Origin: Variovorax sp. DXTD-1
Lineage (GTDB): Bacteria; Pseudomonadota; Gammaproteobacteria; Burkholderiales; Burkholderiaceae_C
Direction: 5' to 3'
DNA: 48,423 nt
Assembly: GCF_003984625.1 (NCBI RefSeq)
Contig: NZ_RWKH01000014.1
Coordinates: forward strand, 112,501 to 160,923
Made by a program: the position numbers and the translations under genes. The notes beneath the pieces were generated by a model, which worked only from the letters and a program-made list of their open reading frames with translations, had not been told where the DNA came from and did not search any database. Shown one piece after another: positions 23,982-32,243 of the stretch (positions within the stretch are counted from its first letter, which is position 1; every line of letters begins with the position of its first letter).

Positions 23982-25190
23982 ATGCCGACGCTTGCCGCCT
24001 CCCCGTTTCCGTCAGTTGCGCCCCCGGCACGCCCGTCGTGGCGGGCGCTGGCCGGGCTGACGCTGGCGGTGGCGCTGGCTCACGTTCTGCTGCTGGGGCT
24101 GGCGCCCACGGCCATCGGTCCGGATCCTTCGCCGCTTGCGAACAAGTTCACCACCCGGACGATCGTGATCGCGCCGCCCGCACCGGAAAAGCCGGCCGCT
24201 GCCGCCGCAGCCGCCGCCCCGGCTGAGGCCAAGCCGCCGCCGCCCGCCAAACCTCGGCGGCCGCGCGAGCCTTCCAGGCCCCAACCAGCGGCAGCGGCGC
24301 CCGAGCCCATGCCAGTCCCGACGCCCCAGGTTTTCGAAGAGCCTCCGCCAGAAACGCGGGCTCTCACGGCGCAAACCGCTATCGATTCAGGAGCAACCAC
24401 TCCTGAGCAGCCGTCAAGCGCTCCGGCGGGCGCTGCGCTGGGCGGCGCGGGCAGCACAAGCAACGCCGGCATCGGGGACGGAGGAGCCGCGGGCGCCGCG
24501 AGCGCAACGGCCGGCAATGTCGTCGGCCCGGAGGCGCTGCGCATTCCCGGCTCGGTCAAGCTCGCCTTCGCGGTCACCGGTCAACAGGGCGCCTCGCCGA
24601 TGCAGGGCGTTTTCGGCGACCTGGCCTGGCTGCAGGACGGCAGCAGCTACGACGCGCGGCTTTCTCTCAAATTCCTGTTCAGGACGATCCGCAGCCAGCA
24701 CAGCACCGGCAAGATCGGCCCCACCGGCATCGAGCCGGACCGCTTTTCGGAGGCCCGCAAGGGCGAGGTCGCTTCGCACTTCGTACGCGACCAGGGCCAG
24801 GTGATGTTCAGCAACAACGCGCCCAGCGTGCCCCTGCTGCCCGGCGCGCAAGACCGGCTCAGCGTGGTGATGCAGCTCGGCGGCATGCTGGCGGGCGACC
24901 CAGGGCGCTACCCGGCCGGCAGCCGCATTTCCATCCAGACGGTCGGCCCGCGCGATGCCGGCGTCTGGGTCTTCAACATCGAAGGCGAAGAGCAGATGAC
25001 CGTTCCGGCCGGCGACTTTTCTGTGCGCAAGCTCACGCGCAGCCCCCGGCGCGAGTTCGACGACAAGATCGAAATCTGGCTGGCGCCGGCCCTTGGCTAC
25101 CTGCCGGTGCGGATGAAACAGACACAGGCCAACGGCGACTTCGCCGACATGCAGTTGCGCGAATCCCTTCCGGCGGGGCCCTCGAACTAG
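23982..25190 (+). CDS. DUF3108 protein with TonB-like N terminus
   Basis: A 402-residue protein with a single N-terminal membrane segment (about 20-45, ALAGLTLAVALAHVLLLGLA), a long Pro/Ala/Lys-rich periplasmic spacer (about 60-170) and a C-terminal DUF3108 beta-rich domain (about 185-395: LKFLFRTIRSQHSTGKIGP, VPAGDFSVRKLTRSPRREF, KIEIWLAPALGYLPVRMKQ). The GYLPVR...Q end is the family hallmark. DUF3108 proteins are envelope proteins of unknown function. The N-terminal anchor plus spacer resembles TonB, but no TonB C-terminal domain is present. It is divergent from the FAH gene across 133 bp (23849-23981), in which I see no strong element. Confidence 0.82.
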   Translation: MPTLAASPFPSVAPPARPSWRALAGLTLAVALAHVLLLGLAPTAIGPDPSPLANKFTTRTIVIAPPAPEKPAAAAAAAAPAEAKPPPPAKPRRPREPSRPQPAAAAPEPMPVPTPQVFEEPPPETRALTAQTAIDSGATTPEQPSSAPAGAALGGAGSTSNAGIGDGGAAGAASATAGNVVGPEALRIPGSVKLAFAVTGQQGASPMQGVFGDLAWLQDGSSYDARLSLKFLFRTIRSQHSTGKIGPTGIEPDRFSEARKGEVASHFVRDQGQVMFSNNAPSVPLLPGAQDRLSVVMQLGGMLAGDPGRYPAGSRISIQTVGPRDAGVWVFNIEGEEQMTVPAGDFSVRKLTRSPRREFDDKIEIWLAPALGYLPVRMKQTQANGDFADMQLRESLPAGPSN

Positions 25191-25253
25191 CGCGAAAGTG
25201 GAGGAAACAAGCATAGGAATTAATGCGTTTTCTCTACAAAAAGACAACCGAGC

Positions 25254-25281
25254 TTGAAACTGGCGCGTTGATTGCTATCTA
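25254..25281 (+). promoter_or_regulatory. Possible sigma-70 promoter of the DUF3567 gene
   Basis: TTGAAA (25254-25259) and TATCTA (25276-25281) are spaced by 16 bp in an unusually AT-rich patch. The -35 is a 5/6 match; the -10 is weak. Transcription would start near 25288, which argues for translation from the ATG at 25321 rather than 25288. Confidence 0.4.
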
Positions 25282-25320
25282 ACCCCCATGAACGCCATCG
25301 ACATCCTCACAGGCCCCGCA

Positions 25321-25599
25321 ATGAACATGCTCTATGACTCAGAGTCCTTCGTCGTCGTGCACGTGCAGCCGAACGAAAGCGACACACCCGCCCAGCCCAA
25401 TGTGCCGGTTCTGGAACGCCACGGCTTCGAAATCGTCGACAAGCGCTCGGGCAAAGAGGTTTACCTCGACGGTTCGTGGGCCGAACTGTTCCAGCAGCAA
25501 ATAGCCGCCTGGCAGCTCAATACGCCCACCCAGGAAGAGGTCGAGGACACGCTCGAAGGCTATGCCGAACTGGCTCACACGCCGGTGCTGGTGCACTGA
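25321..25599 (+). CDS. DUF3567 small protein
   Basis: A 92-residue cytosolic protein beginning MNMLYDSESFVVVHVQ, the characteristic start of DUF3567, followed by HGFEIVDKRSGKEVYLDGSW and a C-terminal helix with TPTQEEVEDTLEGY. The family is largely confined to betaproteobacteria and has no known function. The frame opens at an ATG at 25288, but family members start at the MNMLY position and the probable promoter points the same way, so I chose 25321. It is monocistronic, ending in a strong terminator 19 bp downstream. Confidence 0.8.
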   Translation: MNMLYDSESFVVVHVQPNESDTPAQPNVPVLERHGFEIVDKRSGKEVYLDGSWAELFQQQIAAWQLNTPTQEEVEDTLEGYAELAHTPVLVH

Positions 25600-25617
25600 G
25601 CCCCTGCCGCCCGGGAT

Positions 25618-25646
25618 AAAAAAAGCGCCTTTCGAGGCGCTTTTTT
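25618..25646. terminator. Strong bidirectional intrinsic terminator
   Basis: Stem GCGCCT / AGGCGC (25625-25630 / 25635-25640) with a TTCG tetraloop, extended by seven A on the left and six T on the right. It is the only textbook terminator with a T-tract that I see in the window, and it serves the DUF3567 gene and the convergent AbrB-type gene. Confidence 0.92.
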
Positions 25647-25668
25647 GCGCCCGCTCAGCCGTGGCCGC

Positions 25669-26733
25669 TCATTTCCGGCCGTAGATCCACCGGTACATCG
25701 GCCCGACCAGCAGCAGCACCGCCACCAGCCGGCACACCTGAAACGCCGTGACCACCGGCACCCCCAGCTGCAAGACCTTGGCGGTGATCGACATCTCGGC
25801 AATGCCGCCGGGCGAGGTGCCCAGGATCATCGTGGCCGGGTGCAGCCCCGTCGCCCGGGCCAGCAGCCACGCGGCGCCTGCGCACACCACCAGCATGACG
25901 ACGGTGCCCAGCGCCACCGAACCCAGCCAGCGCGGCGCCGTGTACAAGAACTCGCGGCTGAAGCGCACGCCCAGGCTCACGGCAATCACCAGCTGCGCCG
26001 TGTTCGACATCCAGGTGGGCACGGCCGACAGCGCCTGGCCTGCGATGGTGAACCCCATGGCAACCACCAGCGGGCCCATGAACCAAGGGTTGGTGCGGCC
26101 CAGCGCACGCATCGCAAGGCCGCCGATGCCGGTGGCCAGCGCAAGCAGCAGGAGCCCGCTCGCATTCACCTCGCGCAACATGGGCGGATTGATTTCGAGC
26201 CCATGCAAGCCGCTCCACTGCATGGCGAACGGAATGGTGACGGTCACCACCACCAGGCGCAGGCTGTGCGCCGCGGCCACAAGGTCGGTGCGCGCGCCGG
26301 CCGATTCGGACAGCAGCGTCATCTCCGACGCACCGCCAATGGCGCCTGCGAAGTAAGTTGTCGCTCTCATGGATTTCTCCGGCACATGCGGCATGCGCTT
26401 GGCATGCAGCGCATGCAACCAGCGCCCGAAGCCCCAGCCGAGCAGCAAGGCCCAGGCAATGGCGAGCGCAATGGCCCACCAGACGCCGGCCACCAGCGCC
26501 ACCACCTGCGGCGTGAAGTAGAGGCCCAGCGCAGTGCCGATGGTCCATTGCCCGGCATTGCGCAGCGGCGTGTAGCTGGCGGTGGGTGCGCCGGCAATCG
26601 ATGCCAGCGACACCGCGAGCAGCGGACCGATCATCCATGGCAGGGGCGTGTGCAGGGCCAGGCAGACTTCCGCCGCGGCGAGTGCAAGCAACAGCGTGGC
26701 CAGCACGCGAACCGGAAAGCGAAGGGACACCAC
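25669..26733 (-). CDS. AbrB-family membrane protein (putative transporter)
   Basis: A 354-residue integral membrane protein with about nine to ten hydrophobic helices and internal duplication: the motif TTYFAGAIGGASEMTLLSE in the first half matches MILGTSPGGIAEMSITAKV in the second, each a Gly-rich re-entrant type segment followed by E-M. This is the AbrB family (Pfam AbrB, once labelled ammonia monooxygenase, a misnomer unrelated to the AbrB transcription factor). Transport substrate is unknown. The open frame extends to 27129 but would overlap the divergent ChaN-type gene; GTG at 26733 or 26730 just before RFPVRVLATLLLALAA is the reasonable start. The divergent promoter region is only 58 bp. 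Confidence 0.8.
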   Translation of the reverse strand: MVSLRFPVRVLATLLLALAAAEVCLALHTPLPWMIGPLLAVSLASIAGAPTASYTPLRNAGQWTIGTALGLYFTPQVVALVAGVWWAIALAIAWALLLGWGFGRWLHALHAKRMPHVPEKSMRATTYFAGAIGGASEMTLLSESAGARTDLVAAAHSLRLVVVTVTIPFAMQWSGLHGLEINPPMLREVNASGLLLLALATGIGGLAMRALGRTNPWFMGPLVVAMGFTIAGQALSAVPTWMSNTAQLVIAVSLGVRFSREFLYTAPRWLGSVALGTVVMLVVCAGAAWLLARATGLHPATMILGTSPGGIAEMSITAKVLQLGVPVVTAFQVCRLVAVLLLVGPMYRWIYGRK

Positions 26734-26791
26734 AGGAAAAAAGCGAAATTGGACGGCAAGGCGTGCGGGCGCCAACGCATAGTATGGCCCG

Positions 26792-27631
26792 ATGCAATCC
26801 CAACCCTTCCCCGCGCGGGCTCCCCGATTCCTGGTCCCCCTGCTCGCCGCCGTCGTGCTGGCAGGGTGCTCCGCTTTTTCGCCCGGCCCCGATGCGCCCG
26901 TGGCAAAGCGCGCCGCGGCGCTGCTGCCGGCGGACGCGCTCATCCTGGGCGAGCAGCACGATGCGGCCGAGCACCACGCCATCGAGCGGGAAACCGTCGA
27001 GGCGCTGGCGAGCCAGGGCAAGCTGGCCGCACTGCTGCTCGAAATGGCAGAGGAGGGCAACAGCACCGCCCGCCTCGACCGCACGGCCACCGAAGCGCAG
27101 GTGCAAGCCGCCCTCGGCTGGAACGACAAGGCCTGGCCCTGGCGGAGCTACGGCCCGGCAGTGATGGCCGCCGTGCGCGCCGGTGTGCCGGTCATCGGGG
27201 CCAACATGCCGCGCGCTCGAATGAAGAACGCCATGGCCGACGTTTCGCTCGACGTACAGCTCAACGGCGAGGCCTACACCGCGCAGCAGGACGCCGTGCG
27301 CGAGGGCCACTGCAAGCTGCTGCCCGAAGCCCAGATCGTGCCCATGACGCGCATCCAGGTCGGGCGTGACCGCGCCATGGCGCAAGCCATCGTCAAGGCC
27401 CGGCAGCCGGGCAAGACGGTGCTGCTGATCAGCGGCGCAGGCCACGCCACCAAGGTGCTGGGGGTGCCGCAGCACTTGCCGACCGATGTTTCGGTCAAGA
27501 CGGTGCGGCTGCAGGCCGGCGGCGATTCACCCGAGTCGGACGAAGACAACAAGGGCGCCTACGACGCCGTGTGGCGAACGCCCGCCCTGCCGCCCAAAGA
27601 CTACTGCGCGGGCATGCGGGCCCCCGCGTAA
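26792..27631 (+). CDS. ChaN-family iron/heme-binding lipoprotein
   Basis: A 279-residue lipoprotein: signal peptide with lipobox LAGC (Cys at residue 26). The ChaN/DUF399 fold is indicated by ADALILGEQHDAAEHHAIE at the start of the mature protein (E-H-D...H), LAALLLEMAEEG, GVPVIGANMPR and the C-terminal VLLISGAGHATKVLGVP. ChaN of Campylobacter binds two cofacial hemes and is iron regulated. EQHD and AGHA provide the conserved His residues. Monocistronic, divergent from the transporter gene. No other iron-uptake genes are adjacent, so the physiological link is unproved. Confidence 0.82.
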   Translation: MQSQPFPARAPRFLVPLLAAVVLAGCSAFSPGPDAPVAKRAAALLPADALILGEQHDAAEHHAIERETVEALASQGKLAALLLEMAEEGNSTARLDRTATEAQVQAALGWNDKAWPWRSYGPAVMAAVRAGVPVIGANMPRARMKNAMADVSLDVQLNGEAYTAQQDAVREGHCKLLPEAQIVPMTRIQVGRDRAMAQAIVKARQPGKTVLLISGAGHATKVLGVPQHLPTDVSVKTVRLQAGGDSPESDEDNKGAYDAVWRTPALPPKDYCAGMRAPA

Positions 27632-27661
27632 TCTGGGCGCCTGGCCCGGGCGTCCGGCGGC

Positions 27662-28996
27662 TCAGGCGAATTTCTTGATCGAATCGGCCAGCGTGTTGAC
27701 CAGCGTGTCGATGTGCTGCTTTTCGACGATGTACGGCGGCGCAATCACCAGCACGTCGCCCGCGGGCCGCACCAGCGCGCCCTTGTGGAAGCAGTCCAAA
27801 AAGATGTCGTAGGCGCGCTTGCCCGGCGTGCCCGCAATCGGCGCAAGCTCCACCGCCGCGGCAAGGCCGAGGCTGCGGATGCCGATCACGTTCGGCAGGC
27901 CCTTGAATGCGCTGTGGAACGCATCGCCCAGCACCTTGCCCATTTCGCCCGCGCGCGCAAACAGCTTCTCTTCCCTGAACAGGTCGAGCGTGGCAATGGC
28001 CGCGGCGCAGGCCACCGGGTGGCCCGAGTAGGTATAGCCATGAAAAAACTCGACCACGTGCTCGGGCGCGTCGGTCTTCATCATCGCGTCGTAGAGCTTG
28101 TCGCGGCAGATCACGCCGCCCAGGGGAATGACGCCGTTGGTCACGCACTTGGCAAAGTTCAGCATGTCGGGCACCACGCCGAAATAGTCGGACGCGAAGT
28201 TGGTGCCCATGCGGCCGAAGCCGGTAATGACCTCGTCGAAGATCAGCAGGATGCCGTGCTTGTCGCAGATGGCGCGCAGCTTCTGCAGGTAGCCCTTGGG
28301 CGGCAGGTACCAGCCGGCCGAACCGGCCACCGGCTCGACGATGATCGCCGCGATATTGCTCGGGTCGTGCAGCGGAAGAATGCGGGTTTCCAGCTCGACC
28401 AGCGGGTCTTCGGCCCACACCGGTTCCTCGTTGTGGATGTAGGCATGATTCACCGGATCGTGGATGAAGCGCATGTGGTCCACGCGCGGCAGAAAGGCCG
28501 AGCCGAACACCTTGCGGTTGCCCGGGATGCCGCCCACCGACATGCCGCCGAAGCCCACGCCGTGGTAGCCCTTCTCGCGGCCGATGAACACGTTGCGGTG
28601 CCCTTCGCCGCGCGCGCGGTGGTAGGCCAGCGCCACCTTCATCGAGGTGTCGGCCGCCTCCGAGCCCGAATTGCAGAACAGCACCTTGTTCAGGTCGCCG
28701 GGCGCCAGCGAGGCGATCATCTCGGCCGCCTTGAAAGCCTTGTCGTTGCTGACCTGGAAGGCCGTGGCGTAGTCGAGCGTGTCGAGCTGCTTCTTGATCG
28801 CCTCGTTGATGGGCTTGCGGTTGTGGCCCGCGCCCACGCACCAGAGCGACGAGATGCCGTCGATCACCTTCTTGCCGTCGTGCGTGGTGAACTCCATGCC
28901 GTCGGCCGCGACGAAGACGCGCGGGTCTTTCTGGAAGTGGCGGTTGGGCGTGAAGGGCAACCACTGGTTGCCCATGTTGAAGTCCTGGTAGGCCAT
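27662..28996 (-). CDS. Class III aminotransferase (omega-amino acid:pyruvate type)
   Basis: A 444-residue PLP enzyme, start MAYQDFNMGNQW at ATG 28996 preceded by AAGGA at 7-base spacing; the frame opens further upstream. Class III marks: FCNSGSEAADTSMKVALAYH, GYHGVGFGG, IIVEPVAGSAGW, LIFDEVITGFGRMG with the Asp that pairs with the PLP nitrogen, and the Schiff-base K283 in MLNFAKCVTNGVIPLGG. HGYTYSGHPVACAAA follows. The sequence is closest to beta-alanine or omega-amino acid:pyruvate transaminases, which move an amino group from a terminal amine to pyruvate. The residue after Lys is Cys, where many have Gly or Ala-rich sequence. It lies downstream of the autotransporter gene with a 122-bp gap and probably has its own promoter. 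Confidence 0.88.
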   Translation of the reverse strand: MAYQDFNMGNQWLPFTPNRHFQKDPRVFVAADGMEFTTHDGKKVIDGISSLWCVGAGHNRKPINEAIKKQLDTLDYATAFQVSNDKAFKAAEMIASLAPGDLNKVLFCNSGSEAADTSMKVALAYHRARGEGHRNVFIGREKGYHGVGFGGMSVGGIPGNRKVFGSAFLPRVDHMRFIHDPVNHAYIHNEEPVWAEDPLVELETRILPLHDPSNIAAIIVEPVAGSAGWYLPPKGYLQKLRAICDKHGILLIFDEVITGFGRMGTNFASDYFGVVPDMLNFAKCVTNGVIPLGGVICRDKLYDAMMKTDAPEHVVEFFHGYTYSGHPVACAAAIATLDLFREEKLFARAGEMGKVLGDAFHSAFKGLPNVIGIRSLGLAAAVELAPIAGTPGKRAYDIFLDCFHKGALVRPAGDVLVIAPPYIVEKQHIDTLVNTLADSIKKFA

Positions 28997-29097
28997 GCGT
29001 GCGTCCTTCTTGGTCTCGGTGGATGCTGGCCGCCCTTGCGGCGGCCGCCCGTGGCATTCTTGCACTTTTGCCACGAGACCGCCTCATGGCCGGCACT

Positions 29098-29119
29098 CAG
29101 TTGCCGATCAGTTGCCGAT
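29098..29119. repeat. Tandem 11-bp duplication at the end of the autotransporter gene
   Basis: CAGTTGCCGAT occurs twice head-to-tail (29098-29108 and 29109-29119) and touches the stop codon of the autotransporter gene. It looks like a recent slippage duplication just outside the coding region. Confidence 0.6.
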
Positions 29120-31068
29120 CACCATTGGTAGCCGGCCTGCAGCCTGCCGCCGAGCTGCGCGCTGTTGCCCGCCGCCGCGCTCAGGCCCGCGCCCACGCTC
29201 CAGCGCTCGTCGAGCTGGTAGGCAAAGGCCACGCCCAGCGCCGACTGCCCCGCGTAGTGCCCCACCGCCGCGCCCAGCCATTTGCGTCCCGGCGCGAGCA
29301 GCGGGATCGATGGCATGGCCATCGCCTGCGCCACGCCGCGCGCGGCAAAGTCGCGCGCCTGGCCATACGACACGGCCACCGCGCGCTCCATCTGCGCAAG
29401 GTTGACCGCGTCGCTCGCCGCCACGCCGGGCGCCACGTTGGTGATCTGCCGCTGGTAGCCCGTGGCCGCGTTGCCCACGCTCACGCTGTCGGGCCGGTCG
29501 GCCACGGAGCCCTGGCCCAGCGCCACTGCATTGCGCGCAGTGGCCGTGCTGCCGTCGCCCAGCGCCATGGCCCCGGCGGCAAGCGCCTTGGCGTTGCGGC
29601 CCACGGCCAGCGCACCGTTGCCGATGGCCTGCGAGCCGTTGCCTATCGCTGCAGCGCCCGCGCCCTCGGCACGTGCGGCCGCCTGGCCTTGCACCGAGCA
29701 TTGCAGGGCACCACCATTGACTGTGCAGACGCCCAGCTGGCCATTGACCATGGCCTGTATCTGCACCGCCTGTTGCGCGATCTGCTGCGTGTTTTCCGTG
29801 ATCTGCTGAGTGTTTTCCGTGATCTGCTGAGTGTGCTGCGTGATCTGCTGCGTGTGCTCGGCAATCTGTTCGGTGTGCTGCGTGATCTGCTGGGTGTTCT
29901 GGGTCACCTGTGTCGAGATCTGCTGCACTTGCGTGCCCTGCTGGCTCGCCAGGTTCAGCGCCTGCTCTGCCGTGTTCCTTACCGCATAGAGTTGGCTGCC
30001 GTTGACCGCATCCGTCGAGGTGGCCGTAACCGCGCCGGCGGTGACGCCGCTGATCCGCCCCGCGTTGGTGATCCCGCCGCCCAGGTTGTCGATGCCGCTC
30101 GCGGTCAGCCGTCCGCTCACCGAAGCATTGCCGTTCACCGAGAGGCTGCCGGCGTCCACATGGCCCGTCGCGCTGATGCCGTCGATGTTGATCAGGCTGC
30201 GGCGATCCGTCGTGCTGCCGAACGAAACCACGTTCTCGCGCCCGCCGTCCGTGCTGCCGGCGCCGATGGCGACCGAGCCCGCACCGCTCGAGCTGCTGCC
30301 CGTGCCGATAGCCACGCTGCTGAAACCCGATGCGAAGCTTGCCGTTCCGACGGCCAGCGCACTCATGTCCGTCGCCCTTGCGCCGGCGCCAAGCGCCAGC
30401 GCGAAATCGCTCGTGGCGAGGGCTGAGCGACCGAGCGCCGTTGCGCTGCGTCCAGTGGCGGTGGCCATGTCGCCCAGCGCCGTGCTGCCGTCGCCGCTCG
30501 CCTCGCTTTCGCGCCCGAATGCGGCAGATCCGGAACCGGATGCCAGCGCGCGATAGCCGACGGCCGATGCCGCCTCGCCCGTGGCATTGGCCACGTTGCC
30601 CACCGCGGTGGCCGAACCGCTCGACGCCACGGTGTTCGACCCTATGGCCGTGGCCGAGTTGGCGGTCGCACTGCTGCTGGAGCCCATCGCGGTGGCGCCG
30701 TTGCCGGCCGCGTTGCTGTTCGCACCGACTGCCGCGGCCGAAACCCCTGCCGCAGTGCTGCCGCGCCCAAGTGCCGTTGCCTGGCCGCCGCTTGCGCTGC
30801 TGTCGCGGCCGAGAGCCGTGTTTGCGCTGCTCAGGTCAATGCCGGCCTGCGAGCCCGCCCCACCCGCCATGTTGCCCTGGCAATCGTGCTGCACGATGTC
30901 GCGCTGCGCGCTGAAGCCCGAGTACGCGCCCTGGTCGGTGCTGCTGTAGAGCGTGCCGCCGGGGCAGGTGTTGGGGTTGAGCACTTGCGCGCCTGCCGGT
31001 GCGGCCGCCGCCGCGCAAAAGGCCAACGCAATGCCGGCCCCCAGCCGGCGCCTGCTTCGAAAGCGCAT
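29119..31068 (-). CDS. Trimeric autotransporter adhesin (YadA-like)
   Basis: A 649-residue type Vc secreted adhesin. Start MRFRSRRRLGAG at ATG 31068 (good GAGGAG upstream), signal peptide ending APAGA. Residues about 70-330 are YadA-head repeats (14-residue SxxAxxxGxxA units such as STALGDMATATGRSATALGR). A neck (about DAVNGSQLYAVR) precedes a stalk of seven heptads TQQITxx, then a second head-like block (GNGSQAIGNGALAVGRNAKA), a second neck (ASDAVNLAQ) and the C-terminal YadA beta-barrel anchor ending LGGRLQAGYQW. Three chains share one barrel. The second head after the stalk makes it lollipop-like in two steps. A LuxR regulator is divergently encoded and probably controls it. Confidence 0.93.
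   Translation of the reverse strand: MRFRSRRRLGAGIALAFCAAAAAPAGAQVLNPNTCPGGTLYSSTDQGAYSGFSAQRDIVQHDCQGNMAGGAGSQAGIDLSSANTALGRDSSASGGQATALGRGSTAAGVSAAAVGANSNAAGNGATAMGSSSSATANSATAIGSNTVASSGSATAVGNVANATGEAASAVGYRALASGSGSAAFGRESEASGDGSTALGDMATATGRSATALGRSALATSDFALALGAGARATDMSALAVGTASFASGFSSVAIGTGSSSSGAGSVAIGAGSTDGGRENVVSFGSTTDRRSLINIDGISATGHVDAGSLSVNGNASVSGRLTASGIDNLGGGITNAGRISGVTAGAVTATSTDAVNGSQLYAVRNTAEQALNLASQQGTQVQQISTQVTQNTQQITQHTEQIAEHTQQITQHTQQITENTQQITENTQQIAQQAVQIQAMVNGQLGVCTVNGGALQCSVQGQAAARAEGAGAAAIGNGSQAIGNGALAVGRNAKALAAGAMALGDGSTATARNAVALGQGSVADRPDSVSVGNAATGYQRQITNVAPGVAASDAVNLAQMERAVAVSYGQARDFAARGVAQAMAMPSIPLLAPGRKWLGAAVGHYAGQSALGVAFAYQLDERWSVGAGLSAAAGNSAQLGGRLQAGYQW
29779..29925 (-). 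repeat. Seven 21-bp tandem repeats coding for the adhesin stalk
   Basis: Units recur every 21 bp from 29779 (exact core GATCTGCTG at 29779, 29800, 29821, 29842 and 29884; variants at 29863 and 29905), with another core at 29917. Each encodes a heptad of the TQQITQH type. Polar Gln/Thr/His heptads with one Ile form the trimeric coiled-coil stalk. Unit gain or loss would keep frame and change stalk length. Confidence 0.85.
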
Positions 31069-31136
31069 GGTTTCTTCTCCTCGGTCTTGTGTGTGTGAAT
31101 GCCGCCCGTCCGAAGACGGAATCGTCCTTCGCGCCT

Positions 31137-31178
31137 GCCTCCGCCGCCTACCATGGCTTGTGGTAGCCTCCGCCGCCT
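31137..31178. promoter_or_regulatory. Dyad and direct repeats between yadA-like gene and luxR-type gene
   Basis: In the 131-bp divergent region 31069-31199, CTACCATGGCTTGTGGTAG (31148-31166) is a 19-bp dyad with perfect 6-bp arms. It is embraced by two copies of GCCTCCGCCGCCT (31137-31149 and 31166-31178), 29 bp apart. Position 34 bp before the regulator start suits an operator. Binding by the adjacent LuxR-type protein is inferred. Confidence 0.4.
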
Positions 31179-31199
31179 CGCGATTCGACAAACCGTTCG

Positions 31200-32195
31200 A
31201 TGGCGCCCAAGTCCCCGTTCTCACTCACCGATCCGGACTCCACGGCACTGGGCCTGCTGCGCCTTGCGCGCACTACCTCCTGTGAGCGCTTTTCACAGAA
31301 ACTGCTCGAACGGCTGGTCGCGCTGATGGGCGCCGACCATGGCGCCATCAACATCTGGCATCCACGCAGCTTCGTGGCCTCGGTCGGCGTCGGCTACGAC
31401 CTGTCCGGAATGAGCGCCGACTGGTACGCCATCGGCGGCGCCGAGCTCGACTTCACCACGCCCGCCATGCACGCACAGCCCCTGCGGGCGGTGTGCGTCA
31501 ACGAGGACGATCCCCGCTGGAGGCAGAGCCATCCGTCATGGCGCAGCTTCCAGGCGCGCTACGGCATTCACCATCAGCTGGGCGTGTCCATCCCGTTCGA
31601 AGGCAGCGAAACCTTTGCGCATTGCTACCTGAACCGCGGGCCCGCATCGCCGCGCTACGGCACGGCCGAGGTCGACGCACTCACCGCGCTTGCGCCCGGC
31701 ATCGGCGAGGCCCTGCTCATCAACCGGCTCTACGCCGGTGCGCGCCAGGGCCTCGAAGACACCGGCAGCGGAGACCAGCCGCTGGCCGTGACCGACAACG
31801 AAGGCTGGATCCTCTTTCCCAACGGCGACTTCTGCCGCGCGTGGCCGCGGCTCGCCGCAATCGCAAAGGTGTCGGAACCGCGCCTGCCCAAGTCATGGCT
31901 GGAGGGTGAGCGAGGCGCAATCCGCAAGCTGCATGCGGCCGGATGGCAGTGCGAAGTCACACCCGCACATGGCGGGCTGCGCGTGGCGCTGCGCCGCAAT
32001 GCGCCAGGCACCGGCGCCATGCTCACGCCGCGGCAAACCGAGATCAGCCGCCTTTATTGCGCCGGCTATTCGGGCAAGGACATTGCCACGCGGCTGTCCG
32101 TATCGCCCGCCACCGTGCGCGTGCACTTGCGTGAAACCTATTCGAAGCTCGGGGTCACGAGCCGCAGCGCACTGCGCAGCGCCCTGGGGCTTTGA
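31200..32195 (+). CDS. LuxR-family transcriptional regulator
   Basis: A 331-residue protein. C-terminal GerE-type helix-turn-helix at about 275-330: MLTPRQTEISRLYCAGYSGK, DIATRLSVSPATVRVHLRET, YSKLGVTSRSAL, with the classical T-V-R-x-H recognition helix. The first 200 residues form a GAF/PAS-like region with no recognisable ligand signature (GADHGAINIWHPRSFVASVG; HHQLGVSIPFEGSETFAHCY). No phospho-receiver domain. Divergent from the adhesin gene, so likely its regulator. No Shine-Dalgarno is obvious upstream of the ATG at 31200. Confidence 0.82.
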   Translation: MAPKSPFSLTDPDSTALGLLRLARTTSCERFSQKLLERLVALMGADHGAINIWHPRSFVASVGVGYDLSGMSADWYAIGGAELDFTTPAMHAQPLRAVCVNEDDPRWRQSHPSWRSFQARYGIHHQLGVSIPFEGSETFAHCYLNRGPASPRYGTAEVDALTALAPGIGEALLINRLYAGARQGLEDTGSGDQPLAVTDNEGWILFPNGDFCRAWPRLAAIAKVSEPRLPKSWLEGERGAIRKLHAAGWQCEVTPAHGGLRVALRRNAPGTGAMLTPRQTEISRLYCAGYSGKDIATRLSVSPATVRVHLRETYSKLGVTSRSALRSALGL

Positions 32196-32223
32196 GCGCG
32201 CCCGGCGCCGGGCCGCGGCGCGC
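32196..32223 (+). other. GC-rich hairpin between luxR-type gene and purU
   Basis: GCGCGCC (32196-32202) and GGCGCGC (32217-32223) pair perfectly, with CGGCGCCG inside the loop. It starts immediately after the regulator stop. It may end transcription or separate the two genes; there is no T-tract. No riboswitch consensus is visible before purU. Confidence 0.35.
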
Positions 32224-32243
32224 GCTGCGACAATCGGGGCCTC

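Noticed and set aside
25669..26733. Ammonia monooxygenase
   Set aside because: This historical label for the AbrB membrane family has no catalytic support; the sequence is a duplicated helical transporter-like protein.
29779..29925. CRISPR-like or satellite array
   Set aside because: The 21-bp units are in frame and encode heptads of a coiled-coil stalk; there are no unique spacers.
32196..32243. Riboswitch (THF or glycine) before purU
   Set aside because: The interval is only 48 bp and is mostly a single GC hairpin; no conserved riboswitch core can fit.
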